A DNA stretch of 21,538 nucleotides from an uncultured Oscillospiraceae bacterium (GCA_900552845.1 USBC01000010.1:1-21538), one strand, 5' to 3'; counted from the first letter of the stretch, positions 1 through 8,053 are shown. Numbers and translations are program-made. Notes: generated by a model from the letters alone, not told the origin.

Positions 1-1
1 T

Positions 2-343
2 CACCACGACGATGACGATGAATGTGGGTGCGGCTGCCACGACCATGACCACCATCATCACCATGCCGATGAGGTGTTTACCAGCTGGGGCAAGGAGACC
101 GCGCACCCCTACGAGAAGCAGGAGCTTGCCGCCGCACTGGAGGCGCTGGATACCGGTGATTACGGTCAGGTGCTGCGTGCCAAGGGCATTGTGGCAGGGA
201 CAGACGGCAAGTGGCTGCACTTTGACTATGTTCCAGGCGAGGTGGAGATCCGTAACGGCGCAGCCGGTGTGACCGGTCGCCTGTGCGTCATCGGCGCCGA
301 GCTGAAGGAGGACGCCTTGACTTCGCTGTTCCACCTGAACTGA
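2..343 (+). CDS. CobW/P47K-family GTP-binding protein, C-terminal part (5' end outside window)
   Basis: The reading frame is open from the window edge and ends in TGA at 341-343, giving 113 residues of the C-terminal part. It begins with a metal-binding-looking tract of His, Asp and Cys (HHDDDDECGCGCHDHDHHHHH), then a compact domain (EVFTSWGKET, then GRVLRAKGIV-like text and a closing GRLCVIGAEL strand) typical of the CobW C-terminal domain. In this family (CobW, YeiR, ZNG1-like) an N-terminal P-loop GTPase drives metal delivery to client proteins, and the His-rich linker binds zinc or cobalt. The GTPase half lies outside the window, so the metal cannot be assigned. The next gene starts 19 bases downstream and also has a CobW-like P-loop, so the two probably form an operon. 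Sure of the family; client unknown. Confidence 0.85.
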   Translation, partial: HHDDDDECGCGCHDHDHHHHHADEVFTSWGKETAHPYEKQELAAALEALDTGDYGQVLRAKGIVAGTDGKWLHFDYVPGEVEIRNGAAGVTGRLCVIGAELKEDALTSLFHLN

Positions 344-362
344 AAAACGGAGGATTTGACAA

Positions 363-1316
363 ATGGCAAAAGCGGTTGAAATACCGGTATATCTGTTTAC
401 CGGCTTTCTGGAGGGGGGCAAGACCCGCTTTATCCGGGAAACGCTGGAGGACAAGAAGTTCAATGCCGGAGAGCATACCCTGCTGGTGCTGTGCGAGGAG
501 GGCGAGGAGGAATACGACCTTTCCCACCCGCTGATGAAGAATGTGCATATCCTGCCCATCGAAAGCGAGGAGGAGCTGACTGCCGCGAAGCTGGGCGAAT
601 GGCAGAAGATCCACCGTGTAGACCGTGTCGTAATAGAATATAACGGCATGTGGCAGCTGCAAAGGCTGTATGAGCAGATGCCTGCCGGTTGGATCATCTA
701 CCAAGAGGTCATGCTGGCGGATTACAATACCTTTTTGAGCTATAATACCAACATGCGCAGCCTGATGGTGGATAAGCTGACAAGCTGTGAGATGGTGCTG
801 TTAAATCGTGCACCCGTGGGTGCCGACAAAATGGAAATCCACAAGGTGATAAGAGGCGTCAGCCGCCGTACCGACATCGGCTATGACTATGTAGACGGCA
901 GCTTTGACTACGATGAGATAGAAGACCCGCTGCCCTTTGATATCGAAGCGCCTATCATTGAGATAGGCGACGCGGACTTTGCCGTATGGTACCGTGACCT
1001 GACCGAGGAAATGGAAAAGTACCAGGGCAAGACAGTGCGCTTTAAGGGACGGGTCGTCACCAAGCACCGCAGCCTGAAAAACTGCTTTGTATGCGGGCGT
1101 CATGTGATGACCTGCTGCGTGGAGGATATCACCTTTATGGGGCTTGCCTGCACGGGATACAGCCCCGAAAAGCTGGAAAACGGCGGCTGGTACACCGTGA
1201 CCGCCAATGTGAATATCCAGTTCAGCACCGTGTACGGAAAGCGCGGTCCGGTGCTGGCGGTGACGGCGTGCGTCCCTGCCGATGAGCCTGAGCAGGAGGT
1301 TGCAACCTTCTATTGA
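363..1316 (+). CDS. CobW-like P-loop protein fused to a YcgQ/TIGR03943-like C-terminal domain
   Basis: A protein of 317 residues starting at ATG after CGGAGG. Residues 8-21 (PVYLFTGFLEGGKT) form a beta strand and Walker A motif as in CobW-type GTPases. The expected NKxD guanine-specificity motif is not clear: near residue 148 there is only LLNRAPVGAD. From about residue 218 the sequence changes to a small beta-rich domain (KTVRFKGRVVTK, then FVCGRHVMTCCVED, then GLAC) that resembles the C-terminal domain of YcgQ/TIGR03943 proteins, which are encoded next to YcgR/YraQ-type permeases and GTPases and are linked to metal homeostasis. The cysteines at the CGR and TCC positions could bind metal. 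The upstream neighbour is another CobW protein, which supports a role in metal trafficking. There is no signal peptide, so it is likely cytoplasmic. The exact function is inferred. Confidence 0.75.
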   Translation: MAKAVEIPVYLFTGFLEGGKTRFIRETLEDKKFNAGEHTLLVLCEEGEEEYDLSHPLMKNVHILPIESEEELTAAKLGEWQKIHRVDRVVIEYNGMWQLQRLYEQMPAGWIIYQEVMLADYNTFLSYNTNMRSLMVDKLTSCEMVLLNRAPVGADKMEIHKVIRGVSRRTDIGYDYVDGSFDYDEIEDPLPFDIEAPIIEIGDADFAVWYRDLTEEMEKYQGKTVRFKGRVVTKHRSLKNCFVCGRHVMTCCVEDITFMGLACTGYSPEKLENGGWYTVTANVNIQFSTVYGKRGPVLAVTACVPADEPEQEVATFY

Positions 1317-1375
1317 CCCAAAAAGGGAATCAGGCGGCGGAGGATCGCTGCCAATACCCCCAAAATATACAGACT

Positions 1376-1412
1376 GTCCGGAGTAATGCGTGCTCCGGAC
1401 TATCTTTTTTTA
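1376..1412 (+). terminator. Rho-independent terminator of the CobW operon
   Basis: An 8-bp perfect stem, GTCCGGAG (1376-1383) with CTCCGGAC (1393-1400), is followed by TATCTTTTTTTA. It lies 60 bases after the stop codon of the CobW-like fusion gene. Confidence 0.85.
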
Positions 1413-1420
1413 TTACGATA

Positions 1421-1429
1421 TGGTATAAT
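1421..1429 (+). promoter_or_regulatory. Extended -10 promoter candidate for the 1476-4619 gene group
   Basis: TGGTATAAT at 1421-1429 is an extended -10 element (TGn plus a perfect TATAAT). It follows the terminator and lies 47 bases before the start at 1476. No good -35 hexamer is seen; extended -10 promoters often lack one. Confidence 0.55.
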
Positions 1430-1475
1430 CAAGCCGAAGAAAGTGTGCCCATATTGACCCCAAAGGAGGAAGAAC

Positions 1476-2207
1476 ATGAGCCAGCCGATGAATCAGAAAG
1501 AACAAAGACAGCCGCCGGCCTTTATCCACAGCGCACTGCGAGATCATAACAGTCTTGCCCTGCCCTCCGAGATCCGGCGTGCTAGCGGTATCATCATTAT
1601 GGGACGGCGCATCAAATCGCTGATCTTCACAACGGATATTGCCATTATTCGCAACTGCAATGCCGATGCGGTGTTGGCGGTCTATCCCTTTACGCCGCAG
1701 CAGGTCATTATGGACGCCATTATTTCCGCTTCCTCTATTCCGGTGGTGTGCGGTGTGGGTGGCGGAGTGACCGATGGACTGCGCAGCGTGCTGTTGGCAA
1801 AGGACGCCGAGGCGCAGGGAGCATTCGGCGTTGTGGTGAATGCCCCCGCACGCAACCAGACGGTAGAGAGCATTAAAAAGGTTATTGCCACCGTGACCAG
1901 CGAAACCTATGACATCGAGGCACGGCTGGCAGCGGGCGCTTCTGTCTTAAATGTGTCCGCAGCAGAGCGTACTGCCGAAGTGGTGAAAAAAATCAGAGAA
2001 AAATTCCCCACAGTGCCGATGATTGCCACCGGCGGCCCCACCGAGCAGTCTATTTTGGAAACGATAGAGGCAGGCGCCAATGCCATTAGCTACACACCTC
2101 CCTCTACCAAGGAACTGTTCCGCGTCATTATGAACGGCTATCGTGAAAATGACGGAAAATCCACTTCGGAGCGTGTGGAGGATCAGGACCTTCTGGAACT
2201 GCTGTAA
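1476..2207 (+). CDS. Putative TIM-barrel-type protein, function unknown (often labelled 'hydrolase')
   Basis: A protein of 243 residues with an ideal ribosome binding site (AAAGGAGG, 6 bases before ATG). There is no signal peptide or membrane segment. The layout is alternating strands and helices with glycine-rich turns: VVCGVGGGVTDG around residue 90, a GAFGVVVNAPA strand around 115, and a C-terminal MIATGGPTEQSILETIEAGA around 185-204. The last resembles the phosphate-binding end of (beta/alpha)8 barrels such as those handling phosphorylated sugars or nucleotides. I recall similar Clostridia proteins carried under a generic hydrolase name, with no proven substrate. It is followed after 30 bases by a nuclease/phosphatase-family gene and then galactokinase, but this does not define a pathway. 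The coding call is secure; the function is not known. Confidence 0.8.
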   Translation: MSQPMNQKEQRQPPAFIHSALRDHNSLALPSEIRRASGIIIMGRRIKSLIFTTDIAIIRNCNADAVLAVYPFTPQQVIMDAIISASSIPVVCGVGGGVTDGLRSVLLAKDAEAQGAFGVVVNAPARNQTVESIKKVIATVTSETYDIEARLAAGASVLNVSAAERTAEVVKKIREKFPTVPMIATGGPTEQSILETIEAGANAISYTPPSTKELFRVIMNGYRENDGKSTSERVEDQDLLELL

Positions 2208-2237
2208 TACTGGTAAGATAACCAAAGGAGATTACAA

Positions 2238-3317
2238 ATGAGAAAGCTGCTGAAGATTCTGCTGATTGTGCTTGCCATACTGGTGGCGGCAGTTATTATC
2301 TATGTGGGCTATGTCATGCTCAGCTATAATCGTATCCCCGATAATCAATCCTTGGAGCCGCGCAACCCGCAGCAAGCCGGACTTGCCGCAGGCGTGGGCG
2401 TGGAATACGCCATTGCGACACAGAATATCGGCTTTGGCGCATATACCGATGATTATACCTTCTTTATGGACGGCGGCACGCAGTCCTGGGCAGAAAGCCC
2501 CGAAAGCGTGGTAGCGTGCGTTTCTGCCGCTGCAGGAGAAGTCAGTTCGCTCCAACCGGATTTTATCCTGTTTCAGGAGGTCGATTTCGATTCGACCCGC
2601 AGCTACCATATCAACGAGCAGGAGATCTTGCGGGGTGCATTCAGCGAGATGGCAGAGGTAAATGCGGTCAACTACCACTCGGCCTTTTTGATGTACCCGC
2701 TGACACAGCCGCACGGTACCTCCAACAGCAGCATGGTTACCTTCAGCAGGTTCGGTATTACCGGGGCAGTGCGGCGCAGCCTGCCCATTTCCACCGGATT
2801 TTCTAAGTTCCTTGATTTGGACCGCTGCTATACGATAAGCCACGTACCGACCGAAAACGGCAAGGAGCTGGTGCTCTTCAATGTACATCTTTCCGCCTAC
2901 GGCGGCAGCGATGAAATAAGAGCGGCACAGATGAACATGCTGTTCGGCGATATGCTGACGGAGTACCAAAAGGGTAATTATGTGGTATGCGGCGGCGACT
3001 TTAACCATGATTTTACCGGAAATTCTACGCAGGTGCTCAATGGCGGCGAGATGACCGACTTCGGCTGGGCACAGCCATTTCCCATTGAGATGCTGCCGGA
3101 GGGGCTGACCCGTTGCGACAGCTATACCGGTGACAAGGTTCTGCCCACCTGCCGCAATTGTGATATTCCCTATGTGGAGGGCAATTTCACCATCATTGTA
3201 GATGGATTTATTGTCAGCGATAATGTAACGGTGACCTATCTGGAAAATGTGCAGACCGGCTTTGCCTATTCCGATCACAATCCGGTGCTGATGCGCTTTA
3301 CCTTAAACGAAGCATAA
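2238..3317 (+). CDS. Membrane-anchored endonuclease/exonuclease/phosphatase (EEP) family protein
   Basis: A protein of 359 residues starting at ATG after AAAGGAGATTACAA. Residues 4-28 form one hydrophobic N-terminal helix followed by a polar outside segment, so the catalytic domain probably faces outwards on an uncleaved anchor. The EEP signature residues appear in order: Asn63 (ATQNIGFG), Glu114 (LFQEVDFD), the NVHLSAYGG strand, GGDFNHDFTG near residue 255, and the closing SDHNPVLMRF. This metal-dependent fold serves DNases, sphingomyelinases and inositol phosphatases. The sequence does not identify the substrate; an extracellular phosphodiesterase or phosphatase is the simplest reading. It sits between the TIM-barrel-like gene (30 bases upstream) and galactokinase (18 bases downstream), all on one strand, so these are probably co-transcribed. 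Confidence 0.85.
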   Translation: MRKLLKILLIVLAILVAAVIIYVGYVMLSYNRIPDNQSLEPRNPQQAGLAAGVGVEYAIATQNIGFGAYTDDYTFFMDGGTQSWAESPESVVACVSAAAGEVSSLQPDFILFQEVDFDSTRSYHINEQEILRGAFSEMAEVNAVNYHSAFLMYPLTQPHGTSNSSMVTFSRFGITGAVRRSLPISTGFSKFLDLDRCYTISHVPTENGKELVLFNVHLSAYGGSDEIRAAQMNMLFGDMLTEYQKGNYVVCGGDFNHDFTGNSTQVLNGGEMTDFGWAQPFPIEMLPEGLTRCDSYTGDKVLPTCRNCDIPYVEGNFTIIVDGFIVSDNVTVTYLENVQTGFAYSDHNPVLMRFTLNEA

Positions 3318-3335
3318 AACGCGGAGGAACGACCG

Positions 3336-4619
3336 ATGCCGAGTGCCGTCCAATGGAAAAAAGCCCTGCAAAGCAGCGCCTGCGATGAGACGCTTTGCCG
3401 GCTGTATATGACCGATGACCCGCTGCCGCAGCGGGAGCGTTACCTGTGCCTTTTAGAGGAATTTACCGGGCGGTACGGCGAGCGGGAAGACGTGCATTTT
3501 TTCTCGGCGCCGGGACGCACCGAGCTGGGAGGCAACCATACCGACCACCAGCACGGGCGGGTGCTGGCGGCTGCAGTAACGCTGGATAAGCTGGCGGTGG
3601 TCTCTCCGCAAGAGGATACGGTAGAGTTGGGCAGCAAAAGCCACCCGCTGCCGCCGATGGACTGGCGGGATATGGCGCATTATAAAAGAGAACGGGGACA
3701 TTCGCCGTCGCTGATTCGAGGCGTTTTTGCCGGACTGCGGCAAGAGGGCTATGCGGCAGGCGGCTTTGCAGGGGTAAGCACCTCTGCGGTGCCTACCGGT
3801 TCGGGGCTTTCTTCTTCGGCAGCATTTGAGCTGCTGCTGGGACAGATCCAAAGCGGGCTGTATAACGGCGGGACGATCCCACCGGTGGTGCTGGCGCGCA
3901 TTGGACAGTACGCCGAGAACGAGTATTTCGGCAAGCCCTGCGGCCTGATGGATCAGACCGCCTCGGCAGTGGGCAGCGCTGTGAGCATTGACTTTCTGTG
4001 CCCCGAAGTGCCCATTGTAGAGCGGCTGCCCTGCGACTTTGCCCGCTGGGGCATGACGATGTGTGTGGTGAATACCGGTGGCAGCCACGCCGACCTGACC
4101 GAGGACTACGCTGCCATTCCACTGGAGATGAAGGCGGTGGCGGCGCAGTTCGGCTGCCATGTGCTGCGGGAGGTTGAGCCGGAGGAATTCTATGCGGAGC
4201 TGCCGCGCCTGCGGGACAAGGTGAGTGACCGTGCGATCCTTCGTGCGATGCACTTCTTTGAGGAAAACGAACGGGTGCCGCGGCTGGCGGCGGCGCTGCG
4301 GGAGCCGACGGCGGAGCGGTATATTACCGAGATGTTGGCAAGCGGGGCTTCCTCCGAGCGAAAATTGCAGAATATATATCCTGCCGACCCGAAGGAAAGG
4401 GGACTGGCGCTGGCACTTTCACTGTGCGAACGGGAGCTTTCCGGCTGCGGTGGCTGGCGTGTGCATGGCGGCGGCTTTGCCGGTACAGTACAGGCACTGG
4501 TGCCAAGAGAGCGAGAAGCGGGCTTTCTGCGGGTCATGCGGGAGACCTTTGGCGAAGAAAGCTGTACCCATTTGACTGTTCGTGCGGTAGGTGCGTGCGA
4601 GCTGGAGTTCCCCGAATAA
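3336..4619 (+). CDS. Galactokinase-family GHMP kinase
   Basis: A protein of 427 residues, longer than the roughly 380-390 usual for GalK because of about 45 extra N-terminal residues. Galactokinase phosphorylates alpha-D-galactose to galactose-1-phosphate with ATP in the Leloir pathway, in the cytoplasm. Seen here: the sugar-binding signature GRTELGGNHTDH at 60-71 (Arg61 aligns with the catalytic-site arginine), the GHMP ATP-binding loop PTGSGLSSSAAF at 153-164, the catalytic aspartate Asp206 in GLMDQTAS, and the C-terminal GGGFAGTVQAL motif. The GGNHTDH variant in place of IGEHTDY is common in Clostridia homologues. No galT, galE or transporter is adjacent, so whether galactose is the true substrate is inferred. 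The ribosome binding site is CGGAGGAACG before ATG. Confidence 0.85.
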   Translation: MPSAVQWKKALQSSACDETLCRLYMTDDPLPQRERYLCLLEEFTGRYGEREDVHFFSAPGRTELGGNHTDHQHGRVLAAAVTLDKLAVVSPQEDTVELGSKSHPLPPMDWRDMAHYKRERGHSPSLIRGVFAGLRQEGYAAGGFAGVSTSAVPTGSGLSSSAAFELLLGQIQSGLYNGGTIPPVVLARIGQYAENEYFGKPCGLMDQTASAVGSAVSIDFLCPEVPIVERLPCDFARWGMTMCVVNTGGSHADLTEDYAAIPLEMKAVAAQFGCHVLREVEPEEFYAELPRLRDKVSDRAILRAMHFFEENERVPRLAAALREPTAERYITEMLASGASSERKLQNIYPADPKERGLALALSLCERELSGCGGWRVHGGGFAGTVQALVPREREAGFLRVMRETFGEESCTHLTVRAVGACELEFPE

Positions 4620-4630
4620 GAGAAAAATGA

Positions 4631-4701
4631 GGGCGTCCCGAAGCGGATGAGGGCTGCCCGCCCGTGACGGGCGGCGGCACGATAAAAGCGGATGGACGCC
4701 C
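4631..4701 (+). other. Two-tier GC-rich stem-loop in the spacer after the galactokinase gene
   Basis: Outer arms GGGCGTCC (4631-4638) and GGACGCCC (4694-4701) are perfectly complementary. They enclose an inner 8-bp GC hairpin centred on CCCGTGACGGG (about 4662-4672). A 9-base direct repeat AAGCGGATG (4641-4649, 4686-4694) flanks the inner hairpin. No T-run follows, so it is not a standard intrinsic terminator. It could be a structured leader or a transcript-end stabiliser. I match it to no riboswitch class I know. Confidence 0.5.
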
Positions 4702-4744
4702 GTATCCTGCTGGGCAAGAAAAACTAGCGGAATAAAACAATCTA

Positions 4745-4753
4745 TGCCATAAT
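4745..4753 (+). promoter_or_regulatory. Weak extended -10 promoter candidate for the MATE gene
   Basis: TGCCATAAT at 4745-4753 fits an extended -10 (TGn plus CATAAT) about 90 bases before the MATE start. No clear -35 is seen. The call is tentative. Confidence 0.3.
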
Positions 4754-4786
4754 ACGCCGCAATCCGCATGGGTACAGACCATATGA

Positions 4787-4811
4787 TCCGGCAAAGAAGG
4801 AGTTTGCCGGA
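4787..4811 (+). other. Perfect hairpin with a Shine-Dalgarno-like loop upstream of the MATE gene
   Basis: TCCGGCAAA (4787-4795) pairs perfectly with TTTGCCGGA (4803-4811), a 9-bp stem. The 7-base loop is GAAGGAG. A five-codon frame (ATG at 4823 to TAA) and then the real MATE start at 4844 follow. There is no U-run after it, so a terminator is unlikely. Confidence 0.55.
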
Positions 4812-4843
4812 AATTTAAGAAAATGAAAACTGGAGAATAATAA

Positions 4844-6205
4844 ATGAACGCAGAGAGAAGAAATGGCGCGCGGGAGCCGATCCGGCTTTCCGACCATTTC
4901 AGCTACGGTCGGCTGGTGCGCTTTGTTATGCCGACCATTATCATGATGATCTTTACCTCCATCTACAGCGTGGTAGATGGGCTGTTTGTTTCCAATGCGG
5001 TAGGCAAAACCGAATTTGCGGCGCTCAACTTTATTTTCCCCTTTATTATGGTATTGGGCGGTGCGGGCTTCATGATCGGCACCGGCGGCACGGCACAGGT
5101 GGCGCAGCAGCTGGGGCGGGGCAATAAGGAAAAGGCGAACCGCTACTTCAGCATGATGGTGTGCTTTACCGTGCTGCTGGGGATCCTTCTGGCGGCCATC
5201 GGGATAGCGGTGATACGGCCGGTGTGTGTGCTGCTGGGTGCGACCCCCGAGATGATGGAAGGCTGTGTGCTATATGGGCGCATTGTTATTGCGTTTACCC
5301 CTGCCTTTATGCTGCAAAATGTATTCCAGAGTTTTTTGACGGCGGCGGAAAAGCCAAAGCTGGGGCTTTTTGTGACCGTCGCGGCGGGGCTGACCAATGC
5401 CGCGTTGGACGCTCTGTTTATCGTGGGCTTCCGGTGGGGACTGGCAGGCGCTGCGCTGGCGACCGGCATCGGGCAGATGGTAGGCGGTGTGCTGCCACTG
5501 ATCTACTTCCTACGCCCGAATAACAGCCTACTGCGGCTGACAGGGAAGCCGACTTTGGAGGCAAAGCCTATTCTGAAGGCATGCGGCAACGGCTCGTCCG
5601 AGATGATGTCCAATATTGCAAGCTCGCTGGTGGGTATGCTGTATAATTTCCAGCTTCTTATATATATCGGGGAGGACGGAGTATCTGCCTACGGCGTGCT
5701 GCTGTATGTGCAGTTCATCTTCATTGCCATTTCCATCGGATATTCCATCGGCGTATCGCCCATTGTAAGCTACCACTACGGCGCAGAGAATACGGCCGAG
5801 ATGAAAAGCCTGCTTCGCAAGAGCATCACACTGACCCTAACGGTAGGTGTGGCGCTGACGGCGCTGGCAATCGCAGCGGCAGGCCCCTTTGCTTACATCT
5901 TTGTGGGCTTTGATGATAGTCTGTTTGCGCTGACAAAGCACGCGTTCCGGTTGTTCTCTTTTTCCTTTCTGCTGGCGGGCTTTAATATCTTTTGCTCCGG
6001 TTTTTTTACGGCGTTGGGCAATGGCGGCATTTCGGCGCTCATCTCCTTTTTGCGTGTTCTTGTGTTCCAAGCATCTTCGGTGATTGTACTGCCGCTGATA
6101 CTGGATATCGACGGCATCTGGTGGGCGATCACCGTTTCTGAGGTGATGGCGGCAATCATTTCGGCGGTCTTTCTGCTGGTAAAGCGGCAGCGGTACCATT
6201 ACTAA
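4844..6205 (+). CDS. MATE-family multidrug/cation efflux transporter
   Basis: A protein of 453 residues, the normal size for MATE/NorM-type antiporters, with about twelve hydrophobic helices in two similar halves. MATE proteins export cationic drugs, dyes or metabolites using sodium or proton gradients in the cytoplasmic membrane. Family features seen: the N-terminal RFVMPTIIMMIFTSIYSVVD helix with the VDGLFVSNAVG turn, the IGTGGTAQVAQQLGRGNKEKA loop before helix 3, and a repeat of that pattern in the second half (SPIVSYHYGAENTAEM near 305). The start ATG is 8 bases after TGGAG. A 224-base spacer with two stem-loops separates it from galactokinase, so it may have its own promoter. It converges on the metQNI operon at a shared terminator. 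The substrate is unknown. Confidence 0.9.
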   Translation: MNAERRNGAREPIRLSDHFSYGRLVRFVMPTIIMMIFTSIYSVVDGLFVSNAVGKTEFAALNFIFPFIMVLGGAGFMIGTGGTAQVAQQLGRGNKEKANRYFSMMVCFTVLLGILLAAIGIAVIRPVCVLLGATPEMMEGCVLYGRIVIAFTPAFMLQNVFQSFLTAAEKPKLGLFVTVAAGLTNAALDALFIVGFRWGLAGAALATGIGQMVGGVLPLIYFLRPNNSLLRLTGKPTLEAKPILKACGNGSSEMMSNIASSLVGMLYNFQLLIYIGEDGVSAYGVLLYVQFIFIAISIGYSIGVSPIVSYHYGAENTAEMKSLLRKSITLTLTVGVALTALAIAAAGPFAYIFVGFDDSLFALTKHAFRLFSFSFLLAGFNIFCSGFFTALGNGGISALISFLRVLVFQASSVIVLPLILDIDGIWWAITVSEVMAAIISAVFLLVKRQRYHY

Positions 6206-6218
6206 AGACCTCGACCGA

Positions 6219-6240
6219 AAATGTTTCATGTGAAACATTT
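6219..6240. other. parS-like palindrome
   Basis: AAATGTTTCA (6219-6228) and TGAAACATTT (6231-6240) are perfect inverted arms around TG. The core TGTTTCATGTGAAACA (6222-6237) differs at one position from the ParB/Spo0J site consensus TGTTTCACGTGAAACA, as I recall that consensus. It lies between convergent genes just after the MATE stop codon. Confidence 0.55.
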
Positions 6241-6270
6241 GTTCTTTTTGAGCGGATAATTACCCATAAG

Positions 6271-6305
6271 AAAAACTCCGGAATCGGCATGATCCCGGAG
6301 TTTTT
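6271..6305. terminator. Bidirectional terminator between the MATE gene and metI
   Basis: AAAAACTCCGG (6271-6281) and CCGGAGTTTTT (6295-6305) form an 11-bp perfect stem with a 13-base loop. The T-run on each strand serves the two converging transcripts. Confidence 0.9.
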
Positions 6306-6336
6306 ATATAGGGAAGAAAAGAAGAAAGAAGATGGC

Positions 6337-7047
6337 TTAGTGATTTTGCTTGAGGCGTTTATCCAGCTTGACCGAAAGACGGGTACCGATGCTTTGGAAG
6401 ACCTGCACGATAATGATAAGCAGAATGACCGCCAGCAGCATGACCAAATATTTATAGCGGTAGTAGCCGTAGTTGATGGCGATCTTGCCCAGACCGCCGC
6501 CGCCGACAATACCGCTCATGGCGGTGTAGCCTAAAATGGTGGTGATGGCGATGGTGGCATTGGAAATGAGGGAGGGGACCGCCTCGGGAATCATAACCTT
6601 AACGATGGTCTGCATGGGAGAAGCGCCCATGCTGCGGGACATTTCGATGATATTGGGGTTCAGCTCCCGCAGGCTGCTTTCCACCAGGCGCGCCACAAAG
6701 GGGAATGCGGCGACAACCAGCGGAACAATGGAGGCCACGGTGCCCACCGCCGTCCCCACTACCGCACGGGTGAAGGGGAATAGCAGGATCATGAGAATGA
6801 GGAACGGGACAGAGCGCAGCAGATTGATAATGACGTTGATGAATTTCATCAGCCAGCCGGGGAGGGGGGCAAGACCGCCCTTTTCCCCGACGACCAGCAG
6901 AACGCCCAGAGGCAGCCCGATGAGAACGGCGAAGAACATGGCGAGAATGGTGACATACAGCGTCTCCCAGAACGCCAGCAGGAACTGACCCTTGACGATA
7001 GTGATTGTTTCCTGCAATACTTCGGCAGAAAAAAGTTTATCCAGCAT
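6337..7047 (-). CDS. metI: Methionine ABC transporter permease MetI
   Basis: A protein of 236 residues with about five to six membrane helices, the usual size for MetI (about 217-230). It forms the membrane channel of the MetNIQ methionine importer as a dimer. Seen: the N-terminal FWETLYVTILAMFFAVLIG helix, the NLLRSVPFLILMILLFP segment highly typical of MetI, the EAA coupling-helix region (EMSRSMGASPMQTIVKVMIPEA, about 134-156) and the C-terminal IVGGGGLGKIAINYGYYR stretch. The start ATG has an ideal AGGAGGTGA site and overlaps the end of metN by 11 bases, so it is translationally coupled. It is the last gene of the operon, ending at a bidirectional terminator. Confidence 0.95.
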   Translation of the reverse strand: MLDKLFSAEVLQETITIVKGQFLLAFWETLYVTILAMFFAVLIGLPLGVLLVVGEKGGLAPLPGWLMKFINVIINLLRSVPFLILMILLFPFTRAVVGTAVGTVASIVPLVVAAFPFVARLVESSLRELNPNIIEMSRSMGASPMQTIVKVMIPEAVPSLISNATIAITTILGYTAMSGIVGGGGLGKIAINYGYYRYKYLVMLLAVILLIIIVQVFQSIGTRLSVKLDKRLKQNH

Positions 7048-8053
7048 ACTGGGTCACCTCCTGTGCAGTCACATCGCTGTCCTGCGTCAGATACGCGATG
7101 GCGCGAGCAAGATCGTCGTTTTTATCCTCGATGGAGAGCAGCATGGAGCCGTAGGTGCGCCCCTCAATGCTGCGGGTAGAAGCATAGGCGATATTTGCCT
7201 CAATGCCTGCCTCGGTCGCCATACGCGCAATGAGCGGCTTGCCGGTGGCATCGGCGCCATTGAATACGACGCGAATGAGACGGGAGCCGGAACCGGCGCA
7301 CAAAAGGCTTTCCGGATTGCCCTCGGGGAATACCAAACGGCGGGCCGCCTCCGACTTGGGGTGAGAGAATACCGCACTGACCTCTCCCTGCTCCACCACC
7401 TGACCCTCCTCCAAAATCGCCACATGACGGCAGGTGGACTCCACCACACTCATCTGGTGGGTGATGATGATGACGGTGATACCGAGCTTACGGTTGATAT
7501 CACGGATCAGCTCCAAAATGGCGCCGGTGGTTTTTGGGTCAAGGGCGCTGGTGGCTTCATCACACAGCAGCACCTTGGGATTGGTGGCAAGCGCACGGGC
7601 AATGGCAACACGCTGCTGCTGACCGCCCGAAAGCTGGGCGGGGTAGGCGGCGGCTTTATCGCCCAAGCCTACCAGCTCCAGCAGGGATTGCGCCTTTTTG
7701 ACCGCTTCGGCTTTTTTTACACCGGCAAGCTCCAGTGGAAAGCAGACATTGCGCAGGCAATTTTTCTGCATCAGCAGGTTAAAGCCCTGAAAAATCATGG
7801 TGATGCTCCGACGTTCCTGTCGTAGCTCCTTCTCGTTCATTCGGGTCAGGTCATGCCCGTCAATGACCACGCTGCCGGAGGTGGGGCGTTCCAGCATATT
7901 GATGCATCGGACGAGGGTGCTTTTGCCGGCGCCGCTCATGCCGATGATGCCGAACACATCGCCATCGGGAATGGTGAGCGATACGTCACGGAGCGCCTCT
8001 ACGCTGCCATCGGCAAGGGAGTAGGTCTTACATAGATTTTTGAGCTCGATCAT
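7037..8053 (-). CDS. metN: Methionine ABC transporter ATP-binding protein MetN
   Basis: A protein of 338 residues, typical of MetN. It hydrolyses ATP to power methionine uptake through MetI. Seen: Walker A GMSGAGKST (38-46), Q-loop around Gln89 (MIFQGFN), signature LSGGQQQR (141-148), Walker B VLLCDEATSALD (161-172) and the H-loop VIIITHQM. After about residue 255 comes the NIL regulatory domain (IRVVFNGADATGKPLIARMA onwards), which binds methionine in MetN proteins and blocks the transporter when the cytoplasmic pool is high. The Shine-Dalgarno before ATG is weak (only GAAG), so translation may depend on metQ 28 bases upstream. Confidence 0.95.
   Translation of the reverse strand: MIELKNLCKTYSLADGSVEALRDVSLTIPDGDVFGIIGMSGAGKSTLVRCINMLERPTSGSVVIDGHDLTRMNEKELRQERRSITMIFQGFNLLMQKNCLRNVCFPLELAGVKKAEAVKKAQSLLELVGLGDKAAAYPAQLSGGQQQRVAIARALATNPKVLLCDEATSALDPKTTGAILELIRDINRKLGITVIIITHQMSVVESTCRHVAILEEGQVVEQGEVSAVFSHPKSEAARRLVFPEGNPESLLCAGSGSRLIRVVFNGADATGKPLIARMATEAGIEANIAYASTRSIEGRTYGSMLLSIEDKNDDLARAIAYLTQDSDVTAQEVTQYAG

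Noticed and set aside
2232..3278. Long - strand open frame (348 residues) opposite the EEP gene
   Set aside because: It is a shadow of a gene with clear catalytic motifs; the antisense product is rich in His/Gly with no recognisable domain.
4662..4680. Intrinsic terminator after the galactokinase gene
   Set aside because: The hairpin is strong but has no T-run; listed as a structured element instead.
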